Positions 25,704 through 35,199 of a DNA stretch of 64,000 nt are shown here, piece after piece. Location: the NCBI RefSeq assembly GCF_001690685.1, contig NZ_LZGL01000009.1, forward strand, positions 186,001 to 250,000, in the 5' to 3' direction. The first letter of the stretch is position 1. Each line of letters starts with the position of its first letter. The DNA is from Gilliamella sp. wkB112 (lineage in GTDB: Bacteria > Pseudomonadota > Gammaproteobacteria > Enterobacterales > Orbaceae). A model generated the notes under the pieces. The model worked only from the letters and a program-made list of their open reading frames with translations. It searched no databases and was not told the DNA's origin. Made by a program: the position numbers and the translations under genes.

Positions 25704-27086
25704 TTATTTTGTATTTGGAAATAACTCATAATCTTCTATTAATGATTTTGCTATTGAATAAGAATTAACGAGAGGATGAACCATCAAAGCTTTAATCGCT
25801 TTTTGTTTATCTTGATGCAGAATTGCGTCAACAGCTAAACGTTCATATTCTTTCACTTTACTGATTAAATTTTTTTGTGTATCAGGTATATCCTTATAAT
25901 GAACGGGTTTAATACCTTTTTTACTGGCCAAACAACTAATTTCGACAACATCATCATCATATAAGAAATCAAGCGCTCCTTCATTTTTAACTGAAACAAT
26001 CACCCTTCTTTCTTGTTCACCTTTTAGTGCTTGAATAATATCAACAGCAACACCAGCATAACCACTATCATCTGGTACAGCTAGAAATTCTTTAAATGAA
26101 ATCAGTGGTTTTTGGATAGATTTATCCTTTGCTGATTCACTTTTCATATAAGAATTTTCACGTTCGAGATAATGGCTATAAAACACTGCAAATGCATTAT
26201 CAATGTTTTTATCAATATCAACTTCAGCGTCCATCTGCTTCAATTTGGTAAACATACGATCATTAATTTCTTTAATCTGTTGACCACGTGTTTGTTCAGA
26301 AAGCAAAATTGCTTGTAATGCAACATCACTATAAAAATAAAAATATAGATACTCATTTGAAAACTGATCATTTAAAAGACGTGTCAATTCCGGCTCAAAA
26401 TATTTCATGCTGGTTTGCTCATAAAGCCTTGGATCACTTAATATTTGCAGAGTAACATCTTGGTTTTTGCGTTGAAATGTTGGGAACCATGACAGATGAT
26501 TTAGCCCATAACAGTCCATAGAAAGTTCATCATATGAGCAATCAATCATGCGCGCAACTTCACGAATAAATTCAGTTGGGGCATCACAAATACCAAACAC
26601 TTGGCGATTAAAACCTGATTTGATAATAGCTTCAGTGACAAGCCCTGATGGATTGGTAAAATTGAATAAGATCGCATTAGGAGATGAAACCTGTTCAATA
26701 AGTTTACAATATTCTAAAATCGCAGGAATTGAACGAGACGCCATAGCAAAGCCACCAACCCCTGTCGTTTCCTGTCCAAGTACTTTATGTTTTAATGCGA
26801 TAAGCTCATCTTGAACCCGTCCATTTTCACCACCAACACGAATTGTAGTAATCACATAATCAGCATTGCTCAGTGCAGATAACTTATCTGTTGTCAGTGT
26901 AAATTTGATTTCTGGTTTTAAAAATTTGAAAACATGTTTAGCAATTTTACCGTAAGTATTAAGATGGTTTTCGTCAATATCTAAAAAACAAACTTCAGTT
27001 AAATCAATCTTATCGGCATGACAAGCAATTGATTTAGCCAAAAATGGGGAGCGTACACCGCCACCGCCAATTACAGTTAATTTCAT
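25704..27086 (-). CDS. GH4 family 6-phospho-glucosidase
   Basis: A 460-residue NAD- and metal-dependent glycoside hydrolase of family GH4, cleaving a phosphorylated disaccharide or glucoside made by the adjacent PTS. The N-terminal dinucleotide site is LTVIGGGGVRSP. The metal ligands are Cys167 in VFGICDAP and His197 in YGLNHLSW; NPSG near 145 is also conserved. Alpha-type members usually read CDMP and beta-type CNVP here, so CDAP leaves the anomer undecided. I start at 27086, where AAGGGGAT precedes the ATG; this removes a nine-residue extension and leaves 10 bases after the PTS stop. Confidence 0.87.
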   Translation of the reverse strand: MKLTVIGGGGVRSPFLAKSIACHADKIDLTEVCFLDIDENHLNTYGKIAKHVFKFLKPEIKFTLTTDKLSALSNADYVITTIRVGGENGRVQDELIALKHKVLGQETTGVGGFAMASRSIPAILEYCKLIEQVSSPNAILFNFTNPSGLVTEAIIKSGFNRQVFGICDAPTEFIREVARMIDCSYDELSMDCYGLNHLSWFPTFQRKNQDVTLQILSDPRLYEQTSMKYFEPELTRLLNDQFSNEYLYFYFYSDVALQAILLSEQTRGQQIKEINDRMFTKLKQMDAEVDIDKNIDNAFAVFYSHYLERENSYMKSESAKDKSIQKPLISFKEFLAVPDDSGYAGVAVDIIQALKGEQERRVIVSVKNEGALDFLYDDDVVEISCLASKKGIKPVHYKDIPDTQKNLISKVKEYERLAVDAILHQDKQKAIKALMVHPLVNSYSIAKSLIEDYELFPNTK

Positions 27087-27096
27087 TTTAATCCCC

Positions 27097-28662
27097 TTAT
27101 TCTGACTTACCAATGAATTTATCGATTTTACTTTTTATAGAACCTACTGTTAAGCCATATACCACTTGAGCTTCATTACCCTTACGGATAATCCCCTTTG
27201 AACCAGTTTGTGATAATATTGTTTCATCAATTAATTCCATGTCATAAACTTCAACACGTAATCTCGTATAACAGTTATTGATAGAAATAATATTTGCAAT
27301 ACCACCTAATCCTTCAACAATTAAAGCGGACTGATCATCTATTTGTGTGCTTTGCGCTTTTTTATACTCTTCTTTAGAGTATAGATGCACATTCTCATGA
27401 TCGTCTTCACGTCCAGGTGTTTTTAAATTTAATTTTAAAATTAAATATTTGAAAATGAAGAAGTAGACAAAAAATTGTACTACACCAATAGCAACATATA
27501 ATGGCCATCTGGTTAGAGAAGCAGGTAATGGAATGTTGTAAATAATAAATTCAATTAATCCACTAGCACCCCATGGTCTTACATCTAGCAAATAGCAAAC
27601 AACTTGCGACAGTGCAGTTAAAACTGCATGTACAACCCAAAGTAACGGTGATAAAAATAGGAATGTAAACTCTATTGGTTCGGTAATACCAACCAGAATT
27701 GAAGTGGTAATTGCAGGAATTAACAGTGCTTTCACTTGACTTCTTTTAGCTGGGCTGGCGGTCTTATAAAATGCTAATGCGGCGCCAGGTAAACCAAAAA
27801 TAGTTACCATGCCTTGTTGTGAAAATCGCAAGGATTCATGCATAAGTTCGGAAATATTAGGATTACGCATGTAAGCTAAGAAAATCGGTTGTGATCCTGA
27901 AATTGTTTGCCCATTCTCAATAATCGTTCCACCTATTGAAGTTAATTGGAACGGAGACCAGACAAAATGATGCAACCCTGTTGGAATCAGGAATTTTTCA
28001 AAAAATCCATAAACAAAAATTCCACCTGCTCCACTCGATTTCATTATTCCAGTTAAAGATTCAATGCCATTTGCAACAAGTGGCCAAACATAGGCGCAAA
28101 CAATAGCAAAAATAATAATAATCGGAGTTAAGATGATCAATACTAATTTTGCTCCACCATAAACAGACAATACACCTTTTAATTCGGTTAAAACAAAGCG
28201 ATTATGAATATAGGCAACCATTCCACCAAGTAATATTCCTAGGAATATACCCATATCAACAACCTGAAAACCAAGTACTACTGCTTGCCCAGTCCCAACA
28301 AGTTGTCCTTCAATAGGTTCTGCAACACTATCTATCAAGGATAAGAATGAAGAATTAGCACCTAAAAACATAATATAGCTCATTAAAGCAACCATCGCTG
28401 CTTCACTTTTATTATATTTTGCAAGACCATAAGCAAGACCAACAGCAAAAATAAGCCCTAGATTACCAAATAGTGGCCAAAAGGTATCACCGATTAATTG
28501 ACCAATATTAGCTATAGAGTTATTACTAATTAGCGAAGGATTAGTTAAAATAGAACTGAATGCCAGTACAAGTCCAATGACAGGTAAAAATAACACTGGG
28601 CTCATCATTGCTTTTGAAAAAGTTTGTAGGGATTTAACCCACTTAGAAGACTTTTTACTCAT
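27097..28662 (-). CDS. PTS alpha/beta-glucoside transporter EIICB
   Basis: A 521-residue fused PTS permease of the glucose/glucoside superfamily. The N-terminal EIIC domain has about ten membrane helices with FEKFLIPTGLHHFVWSPF, GITEPIEFTFLFLSPLLW and GLPGAALAFYK, as in maltose or alpha-glucoside permeases (GlvC/AglA). The C-terminal EIIB domain (about 440-521) carries the phosphorylated Cys in ISINNCYTRLRVEV. No EIIA is encoded here, so a general EIIA-Glc must supply phosphate. The ATG at 28662 has a strong AAGGAGA site. It is followed by the GH4 gene, giving uptake plus hydrolysis in two genes. Confidence 0.9.
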   Translation of the reverse strand: MSKKSSKWVKSLQTFSKAMMSPVLFLPVIGLVLAFSSILTNPSLISNNSIANIGQLIGDTFWPLFGNLGLIFAVGLAYGLAKYNKSEAAMVALMSYIMFLGANSSFLSLIDSVAEPIEGQLVGTGQAVVLGFQVVDMGIFLGILLGGMVAYIHNRFVLTELKGVLSVYGGAKLVLIILTPIIIIFAIVCAYVWPLVANGIESLTGIMKSSGAGGIFVYGFFEKFLIPTGLHHFVWSPFQLTSIGGTIIENGQTISGSQPIFLAYMRNPNISELMHESLRFSQQGMVTIFGLPGAALAFYKTASPAKRSQVKALLIPAITTSILVGITEPIEFTFLFLSPLLWVVHAVLTALSQVVCYLLDVRPWGASGLIEFIIYNIPLPASLTRWPLYVAIGVVQFFVYFFIFKYLILKLNLKTPGREDDHENVHLYSKEEYKKAQSTQIDDQSALIVEGLGGIANIISINNCYTRLRVEVYDMELIDETILSQTGSKGIIRKGNEAQVVYGLTVGSIKSKIDKFIGKSE

Positions 28663-28823
28663 AACATTATCTCCTTTCATTATTAAATTGCTACACATAG
28701 CTGTTTATTTTTATCATTTTCTTGCCATAAATAACAACAAGTTTTCATAATTGATGGTATAAAAGTTACACTGCAGCAAAAAATGACAATTAAGTATCAT
28801 TTTGCAAGTGAACTATGGCTAAA

Positions 28824-29531
28824 TTACAGTTTAGAAAGCAGATATTCAAATGCTAGTAAGCTATACCCAAAAAATGGTGTTGAAAAACAAATATTATCAT
28901 CATATTGATTATGATCTTTGATCGAAATAACCACTTCCGATTGCTGTGCAAGAGGGCTTAATGTATTTCCAGTGAAGGAAACAATCGGAATTTGATATTT
29001 ATGTGCAACATCTAACCAATTTATAACATAATGGCTACGTCCCGATTTAGAAATAATCCAAACTACATCTGGTTTATTGTGATTTTGTTGAGCTAAAATA
29101 TCAAAGTCTGTCCACAATGAAATACTCGTTTTACTGCCTAACATTAACAAGCGATTGTAATAATATTGCGCAACTAATTGTGAAAAACCATTTCCATGTA
29201 AAAGAATCTTTTTATCCTTAATCATTGTTTTGAGTTTCGCAAATCCATCATCAGGAATAACTTGGACAATCTGTTCAATGTTTAAATTTGATTGAATTGT
29301 GTTCGAACCATCCAATAATTTAAATTTTAAAAAATATAATAACTCTGTAAAACCGCTAAATCCCAATTTATGAGACAAACGAATAAGAGTAGAAGATGAA
29401 GAATAACATGTTTCTGCGGTTTGACGAATACCAATGGATAAACAGTGATCAATATGCTCAGCCATGTAGCATAGTAAACGGTATTCTTTACTAGTAAATG
29501 ATAAATTTGGGAAGATCATGTTAAAATCCAT
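28824..29531 (-). CDS. MurR/RpiR family transcriptional regulator (GlvR-like)
   Basis: A 235-residue regulator with an RpiR helix-turn-helix (about 30-65, AETCYSSSSTLIRLSHKLGFSG) and a SIS sugar-phosphate domain (KILLHGNGFSQLVAQYYYNR; WIISKSGRSHYVINWLDVA). It lies on the same strand 161 bases ahead of the EIICB-GH4 pair, matching the regulator-permease-hydrolase layout of glv/agl systems. It is shorter than the other RpiR protein of this window but complete. Confidence 0.88.
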   Translation of the reverse strand: MDFNMIFPNLSFTSKEYRLLCYMAEHIDHCLSIGIRQTAETCYSSSSTLIRLSHKLGFSGFTELLYFLKFKLLDGSNTIQSNLNIEQIVQVIPDDGFAKLKTMIKDKKILLHGNGFSQLVAQYYYNRLLMLGSKTSISLWTDFDILAQQNHNKPDVVWIISKSGRSHYVINWLDVAHKYQIPIVSFTGNTLSPLAQQSEVVISIKDHNQYDDNICFSTPFFGYSLLAFEYLLSKL

Positions 29532-30111
29532 AACTAACTCCTTGTTATATAATATTAAAATATTAAGTATGGTTCCTCTCTAAAATAATGGTAATAATAA
29601 AAAGTAATCTATTTATAATCTTATATTTTTCACAGTTCAAGGTTGAGATTACATCATAAAATATAAACAAATTACCTGGTAAGCAAGATATCAGATTTCG
29701 TACCTAAAGAATATTATACTAAGCAAAAAGTCATCGTTTACACATTAGATTGACCTGAATTACCCACTTATTGGAAACAGAAATGTAACAATACCATTGA
29801 TGTTAGATTAAATAGTGAATACGTAAGTATTAATAAATACCATAGTATAATAGATAATAGATATCGCATTTGATAATTTAAAATTGATAGATATTATTTT
29901 ATATTGTTGAATACGAAACAAGATTAGCATTAACCAATAAATTTCAGGTGAAAAATAACGGAAAGTGTAAAGAATATCACAATAAATTAAGTGTATTAAC
30001 TCACAAAACATCAATTTAAGATGATAATTTTGATAATGGTTTAAAGTTTGTGCCGTATAAAGCAATAGCAAGAATTTTATATTGCTCATAATATTTGTAC
30101 ATAATAATACC
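29532..30111. other. intergenic region, no supported gene
   Basis: About 580 very A/T-rich bases between the RpiR gene and the TPR-like gene. One minus-strand frame stays open over 29808-30176 but overlaps the TPR gene, lacks a ribosome-binding site and has a composition typical of chance translation of A/T-rich DNA, so I do not call it. Confidence 0.5.
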
Positions 30112-30504
30112 TCAAAACTTTGCTTTTTGAGTTTTACTACGTTGCAAGTTAATATACTCTTGTAAACGAGAGTCAAGTATACGGTATTTTATATGTGCTG
30201 CCTGCTCTATGTTACCTCTTTGTTGTTCAACATTGGCAAGGGTTAATTTAGTTTCAGTATCATCATCTAATTGATCTGAAATGTATCTATCACCTAATTG
30301 TTTAATACCCTGATCAAATAGATTGATCGACTGCTGATAATTTTTTTGATCTATCAATACCTTTCCTTGCTTTAATAAGGTAATAATGTGCTCTAATTCT
30401 TTTGGTAAAAGTTCCGCTCTTACTATAGTAACGAATTGTGCTGCTTGTTGTTCATCTTGATAACCAACAACATAATAATCATTTACCGGAGGTATTGTAC
30501 ACAT
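30112..30504 (-). CDS. small TPR-like protein, unknown
   Basis: A 130-residue soluble protein. The part from about 60 to 115 looks like tetratricopeptide helices: LLKQGKVLIDQKNYQQSINLF and then LANVEQQRGNIEQAAHIKYRIL. The N-terminus MCTIPPVNDYYVVGYQDE is polar with no signal peptide, suggesting a cytoplasmic scaffold or adaptor. I start at the ATG at 30504, six bases after AAGGAG, rather than a TTG two codons earlier. It stands alone, and I recognise no specific family. Confidence 0.65.
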   Translation of the reverse strand: MCTIPPVNDYYVVGYQDEQQAAQFVTIVRAELLPKELEHIITLLKQGKVLIDQKNYQQSINLFDQGIKQLGDRYISDQLDDDTETKLTLANVEQQRGNIEQAAHIKYRILDSRLQEYINLQRSKTQKAKF

Positions 30505-30749
30505 ATGCAACTCCTTAAAAACTTGGTCATTTCTTAATAATAGTGTAAAAATATTATTAACTATAATTTATATGTTAGCTATCCTTTAGTGTTTTTCAAC
30601 TGATACTTGAACCACATTTTAGTTAAATAAAATACTAATGGTAAAAGAATTGTCTAATAAAATGCAGAATTAATTTGAAGTATGGCTATATCAGGCGATT
30701 ATGAAAGATATCACAAAAATTAAGTAAAATATAGCAAAGGAAGTACTCA

Positions 30750-31361
30750 GTGAAAAAATTACTCACAACAACAATATTGTTAGCAATAGTGATTTCTTAC
30801 TTACTATTGAGTTATGTAAATAAGCCTACATTAGTACAAGAAACGGCAATGCAACTCAGTCAAAATAAAAGTTTTCTAACCTTTATTAATTCATTATCTG
30901 AAAAAAATGTTGCGGCCGCTGCTAAAAAAAAGGGATTAGTTACAACAGGTTCATGGACAGATAGAGAAAATAGATACGATATTTTCACTAACCAACAAGC
31001 ACAGCAAATAGATCAAAATCCCAGTCAATACCTGTCTGATGCTATAGAAGTGATAAAAAACTCGAATTACGATCAAAGTCAAAAAATGTATACCATCATC
31101 ATGATGCAACATTTACCAATAAAAGAGTATTTATCTTTTATGGAAACAGTTAATACAGCATTTGAAGAAGGTATTATTACTGATAAATTTGTATTTATAG
31201 AAGCGATTAAACCAAATCTAGCATTAAAAAGTACTACCCAAGATTATTGGGATGATCCAATGTGGATAAAACAGTTTAAAAGAAATGCGAATAAAGTATT
31301 ATCAACAAGTCAAATAGAAAGCATTTTAAATGGCGATTATGTCACTAATAGCCCTTATTAG
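30750..31361 (+). CDS. hypothetical secreted or membrane-anchored protein
   Basis: A 203-residue protein with a short basic start (MKKLL), one hydrophobic segment to about residue 24, then a polar mostly helical domain. No lipobox is seen, so it is either membrane-anchored or cleaved. The start is a GTG at 30750, preceded by AAAGGAAG. The C-terminal part contains DYWDDPMWIKQFKRNANKVL, possibly a folded helical motif. I recognise no family. It is isolated, with weakly coding or empty DNA on both sides. Confidence 0.65.
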   Translation: MKKLLTTTILLAIVISYLLLSYVNKPTLVQETAMQLSQNKSFLTFINSLSEKNVAAAAKKKGLVTTGSWTDRENRYDIFTNQQAQQIDQNPSQYLSDAIEVIKNSNYDQSQKMYTIIMMQHLPIKEYLSFMETVNTAFEEGIITDKFVFIEAIKPNLALKSTTQDYWDDPMWIKQFKRNANKVLSTSQIESILNGDYVTNSPY

Positions 31362-31446
31362 ATAACTATAATTTTTATCAGTGAATACCTGTTATATAAT
31401 GTTTTCTATTTGTTTTTTTAATACTAATAATTAAGGGAAAAAATTA

Positions 31447-31725
31447 GAATATATAGATTATTTTCATGGTGAACTAATTGAAGAACAATTTGGAAATAGA
31501 TGATAATTTTATAAAAAAACAAAGAGTAGCAAAACTATGACCTTCTGAGTTTAAAGTAACGCGAAGAGATTTATCATATGTCAGTTATGCTAAAAATAAT
31601 AATTTATGTGTTAAATATGATGAAATATCATATAAAAAAATAATTCAAACATTAATCTATATGCTGTTGCAAAAGCAAAATTAGCCGCGACCTTCCTTCT
31701 AGAAGTAAATTACAATTATTGCATG
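31447..31725 (+). pseudogene. decayed coding fragment
   Basis: Short stretches read as protein but are broken by stops and frame changes: LEYIDYFHGELIEEQFGNR, then RRDLSYVSYAKNNN and CVKYDEISYK, then NLYAVAKAKLAATFLLEVN in another frame. They may be pieces of one former gene. No start or ribosome-binding site survives and the family is unknown. The surrounding 400-base interval has nothing else. Confidence 0.35.
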
Positions 31726-31766
31726 CCACTTAAGCAAAATTTATATAAATTTAAAATTATTTTTAT

Positions 31767-32414
31767 TTAATTTTTGCGAGTATTCAAATATTCATTAATA
31801 ACAGATTTTGGTTCTTCCTCTGAATTATCAAGTACAAATAATATACTTCCAGTACGTCCATTAATTAAATAATTTCTAATATAGCTAGGTTTATCTTTGA
31901 TATGAACATAAATAATATATATTGGTCCTTTAATATGCTCTGACTCTATGCCCCTTACTATATTTATTACATTATTTGAATTCATTATATTAATGCCAAA
32001 CTCTTTGTTCATTTTATCTGCAAGATTTTCAACTGAAAAGTTAAAATCATTATCGTGATTATCCTCTCTAACCACTTTACCTTGGCTATCGTATAATATT
32101 GATACGCCAACAGGAAAACTATAAAATTCGGTACTAACCCCTATTAAATTACCATTAGCATCAAATGCTTTTCTATAAATATAAGGAGAGTTTTTAGTTA
32201 TTTTTTCTTCAATAAACCCTTGTGGGGTATTTTTTCTTTGTTGTAAGGTCGTTCCATCTGGGAGCGTTTGTATCCATACGCCATTTTTTTGAAGTCGATT
32301 GAATTTTTCTACGTTAAAATGCTCTTTGTAAATAACTTCTTTAGATATATCTGATTTTGCAATTGGCACCATACCTATTAATACAAATACTGATAATAAG
32401 CTAATAAACCTCAT
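31767..32414 (-). CDS. hypothetical exported protein
   Basis: A 215-residue protein with a clear signal peptide (MRFISLLSVFVLIGMVPIAKS, probable cleavage after about residue 20). The middle has repeated strand-turn units such as DANGNLIGVST and LYDSQGKVVRED, like the antitoxin/YwqK or YD-type beta repeats. The C-terminal YIRNYLINGRTGSILFV resembles a PepSY-like hairpin. I use the ATG at 32414, since the longer reading frame would bury the signal peptide behind 13 residues. Role unknown; periplasmic. Confidence 0.6.
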   Translation of the reverse strand: MRFISLLSVFVLIGMVPIAKSDISKEVIYKEHFNVEKFNRLQKNGVWIQTLPDGTTLQQRKNTPQGFIEEKITKNSPYIYRKAFDANGNLIGVSTEFYSFPVGVSILYDSQGKVVREDNHDNDFNFSVENLADKMNKEFGINIMNSNNVINIVRGIESEHIKGPIYIIYVHIKDKPSYIRNYLINGRTGSILFVLDNSEEEPKSVINEYLNTRKN

Positions 32415-32529
32415 ATACCTCTGTCCCTCATAATTTTCCATTGCTAATACCAAATATCATAACTATTTTTGGACTAATTATTTTATGGAATACAAACTAT
32501 AACTTTACAAGTTATTTGAATGTATAATT

Positions 32530-33483
32530 TTACATAAATAAATTGTCGATTTTCCTGTAACAGTGAGCTATTTTTTCAGTGCGTTGAATCATTTCTGTAC
32601 GTACGTGTTCAGGTTCTAAACAAATACATTTATGCCCTAAGCTTAATAAAATTCCATAACCATAATCATCATCAATAAAGTCAAAATTGACAATGTATTG
32701 TTGATCATTCAATTGGTTAATATCTTTTTCGTCACAATAATCTAAAATACGTTCTAAAAGAGACTCATCTATTAATAATTTTATTTTAAAAATTCTTTTT
32801 TTCATATCCTTTTTGAATACAGAAAATGCATCAGGCATTGTCTGTCTAATAAATTTGGTGTTAGTTTGTCTAATATTAGATATTTTTGATAATTTAAAGA
32901 TACGAAAATCATTTCTATTCAAACAAAAAGCGTGTAAATACCATTCTTTTTCCTTAAATATAAGTTGATATGGCTCAATTAACCTAGAGGCTTGTTTATT
33001 TTTAACTGCCAGATAGTCACAAGATAAAACTCGTTGCTCTTTTAGTGCCTGCTTGATAATCGTTATTTTTTTATCAATATTTTGTGCGGAAAACCATGAA
33101 GATAAATCAATAGAAAGTTGATTTAAATTATTTACTATCTCATCAAGCTCTTGTTCTGATAAAAAACTCTTAATTTTTTCAAGTATTATCGAATTTTCAT
33201 TTTCTTTTAAAACGGGTGAATTTAACAAATTTAGACCCTTTAATAAAATGATTACATCTTCTTTAGTAAATAACCCTTTGCTAATTTTATAATTTTTTAA
33301 AATACTGATTCCTCCAGTATTTCCAGTATAGGTAATAATGGGTATACCAGCACTCTCAATAACTTGTATGTCTCGATAAATTGTACGCAATGATACATCA
33401 AATTTTTCAGCTAATTCTTTACCGCTTACTTTTTCTCTTTGAAGCAGTATCATGATGATAGTAATTATTCGATTAATTTTCAT
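32530..33483 (-). CDS. YafY-type HTH and WYL-domain transcriptional regulator
   Basis: A 317-residue regulator. The N-terminal winged helix (about 1-55: KVSGKELAEKFDVSLRTIYRDIQVIESAGIP) is followed by a WYL domain (about 145-230; IEPYQLIFKEKEWYLHAFCLNRNDFR) and a C-terminal WCX-like extension. WYL proteins sense small ligands or nucleic acid. It is divergent from a VOC-family gene 124 bases away, an arrangement commonly seen for YafY-type regulators and their glyoxalase-like targets, so it likely controls that gene. Confidence 0.88.
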   Translation of the reverse strand: MKINRIITIIMILLQREKVSGKELAEKFDVSLRTIYRDIQVIESAGIPIITYTGNTGGISILKNYKISKGLFTKEDVIILLKGLNLLNSPVLKENENSIILEKIKSFLSEQELDEIVNNLNQLSIDLSSWFSAQNIDKKITIIKQALKEQRVLSCDYLAVKNKQASRLIEPYQLIFKEKEWYLHAFCLNRNDFRIFKLSKISNIRQTNTKFIRQTMPDAFSVFKKDMKKRIFKIKLLIDESLLERILDYCDEKDINQLNDQQYIVNFDFIDDDYGYGILLSLGHKCICLEPEHVRTEMIQRTEKIAHCYRKIDNLFM

Positions 33484-33606
33484 ACTTTATATTTGCAAAA
33501 TAAATTACATTGAATTTTAAATATGACATACAGTTGTCAGTAATGCTTCATCATAATATAGACAATAAACGTTGTGTATATTATTTATAAAATGAAGGAG
33601 ACAAAA

Positions 33607-33987
33607 ATGTTTAAACCAAATAGCGTCATTATTTATGTTATGGATGCCAATGTTAGTGCAAATTTTTATACAAAAATACTGGGGCGACCTCCCATTGAAA
33701 CATACCCCGGCTTCGCTGTGTTTTTATTAAATGACAATTTTGTTTTGGGCATACAAGAAGCAGCTGAAATCACACCCAAAGCACCTAATCATTATGGTGG
33801 GTTTGAATTGTCATTTAGTGATGTAACCAAAAATGATGTCGATGAAATTTATGCCGCATGGAAAAAATTAGGTGTAACAATTGAACTTGAACCTCAAATG
33901 CTCGAATTTGGGTATACCTTTGTAGGTAATGATCCTGATGGTCATCGTCTTCGAGTTTGTGCCACCGATACATCAAAATTTGAATAA
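33607..33987 (+). CDS. VOC family (glyoxalase/PhnB-like) protein
   Basis: A 126-residue single-module vicinal oxygen chelate protein: MFKPNSVIIYVMDANVSANF at the N-terminus, FYTKILGRPP, and the terminal GNDPDGHRLRVCATD. Members bind metal and act as glyoxalases, dioxygenases or drug-binding resistance proteins. The ATG at 33607 has AAGGAG just upstream. It is divergent from a WYL regulator. The gene ends 22 bases before an Rhs remnant. Substrate unknown. Confidence 0.85.
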   Translation: MFKPNSVIIYVMDANVSANFYTKILGRPPIETYPGFAVFLLNDNFVLGIQEAAEITPKAPNHYGGFELSFSDVTKNDVDEIYAAWKKLGVTIELEPQMLEFGYTFVGNDPDGHRLRVCATDTSKFE

Positions 33988-34009
33988 AAAATTATTTTGG
34001 AAAAAGAGG

Positions 34010-34279
34010 GGATTCATAAATACCTTCAGGTATTACTATCCATAAATAGGACACTTTACCACTCAAGATCCATTTGGATTATTGGGTGGAATTAATTTAT
34101 ATCAGTTTGCTTTAAATGCAATTTGTTAGCTAGAGATCCCTTATGGTTTTCATGTTGAGGAAAGAGATCAAACTAGTAGTTCAAATCTTATTATGACTGG
34201 TTTAGATGAAAAAAGGAGTAAGAATATAGAGCTAATTAGCACAACAGATGACCAATATTATATTGTTCATACCCGATAA
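34010..34279 (+). pseudogene. Rhs C-terminal core remnant
   Basis: One reading frame gives INTFRYYYP, a stop at 34043, IGHFTTQDPFGLLGG then INLYQFALNAIC, a second stop at 34127, and a further 49 codons (YGFHVEERDQTS onward) to a stop at 34277. The central part is the conserved end of the Rhs core (RYYDP.TGRFTTQDPIGLLGG.NLY), just before the variable toxin tip. The core upstream is missing and two in-frame stops are present, so this is a dead fragment. The last 49 codons may be the remains of a toxin tip. Confidence 0.85.
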
Positions 34280-34529
34280 GATATTCCAAAATTATTAGCT
34301 GAAAATAGTGTCATTAAAGAAGCAACTTAAAATTATGAGCTAAAGCTGTTATATATTTAAATTAATTTCCAAGGAATAACTTAATCAAACCGATATTTTA
34401 AAAATAGTAAGAAAACAAGGTGGTAGAAATATAGATTTTGTTTTACAACTATTTGTTTTGTTTAATATTATTAAGTATCCTTAAAATAATTTTTCACAAT
34501 TTTAGCTTAAAAACGACAGGTTAACTATA

Positions 34530-34880
34530 TTAACTAAATTTTCTCTGGTTAAAGTAAGGTTTATATATTTTTAGTATTTCACTTGAGGAAGTGTAAATGC
34601 TGTAAGCAGCTGCCTTGCAGATTTCAACGTTTAATTTTTTTACAAACTCAACATTCTTTATGACTGATAATTCAGTATAACTCGCAGAAGAATAAACCAA
34701 TAACGCTTTATGCTCAGAAATAGGATAATATAAATCTATATTTTCGGCTGAAGAACCGAAGGAATTAATATTAATTACTGCTGATCAGAAGTAATAAATG
34801 GTTCAGAAGAAAAATTATTAATTAATCTAAATTTATAGACTTGATTAGTACGTATTGCATAACTTAAGTTAATAGCAAAA
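34530..34880 (-). pseudogene. decayed gene, probable DUF4238-like C-terminus
   Basis: On the minus strand two adjacent frames join into one protein end. AIRTNQVYKFRLINN and then EPFITSDQQ, followed by a stop, shift by one base near 34780 into VININSFGSSAENI and DLYYPISEHKALLVYSS, ending YKPYFNQRKFS and a stop at 34530. The FITSDQ-VINI junction and the YYPIS-ALLV block resemble the DUF4238 family as I remember it. The N-terminal part and start are missing. The family assignment is tentative; the frameshift is directly visible. Confidence 0.5.
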
Positions 34881-34883
34881 TAA

Positions 34884-35199
34884 ATGCAGGGAAACCACCA
34901 ATGTTGTTTCTTTACACAAAATCCTAGTTATAGCCCTACAGGAACATGGTCAGCCTATGAAAATAGAGGGATGAGTGGTCAAGGTGGAAATACTCAAGTT
35001 ACAGATAGAAAAAAAAGAATTTGTTGTTTTACCATCTGTATTAGCCAGAATGGGATATAAAGCTTTTTACATTAATAAGCATAATGAAAACTGGGCACGT
35101 TGGCACTCAACAGACGCAACAGCTCAAGAAACATATAGAACATACCTTGGAAGAATTACAGCCAGATATATAAATGAATTTGAGGCATCAGCACAATGA
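34884..35199 (+). pseudogene. frameshifted effector-like C-terminal fragment
   Basis: The frame from 34884 gives FTQNPSYSPTGTWSAYENRG then MSGQGGNTQVTDRKK, and is thrown out of phase by a run of eight A at 35009-35016. The next frame continues EFVVLPSVLARMGYKAFY to TARYINEFEASAQ and a stop at 35197. Seven A would restore one continuous protein end. The stop overlaps the ATG of the following gene (ATGA), a layout typical of a toxin and its immunity gene. I do not recognise the catalytic fold. It could be phase-variable, a sequencing error, or plain decay. Confidence 0.55.

Noticed and set aside
29808-30176. 122-residue ORF on the minus strand
   Set aside because: It overlaps the better-supported TPR-like gene in another frame, has no ribosome-binding site and looks like chance coding in A/T-rich DNA.
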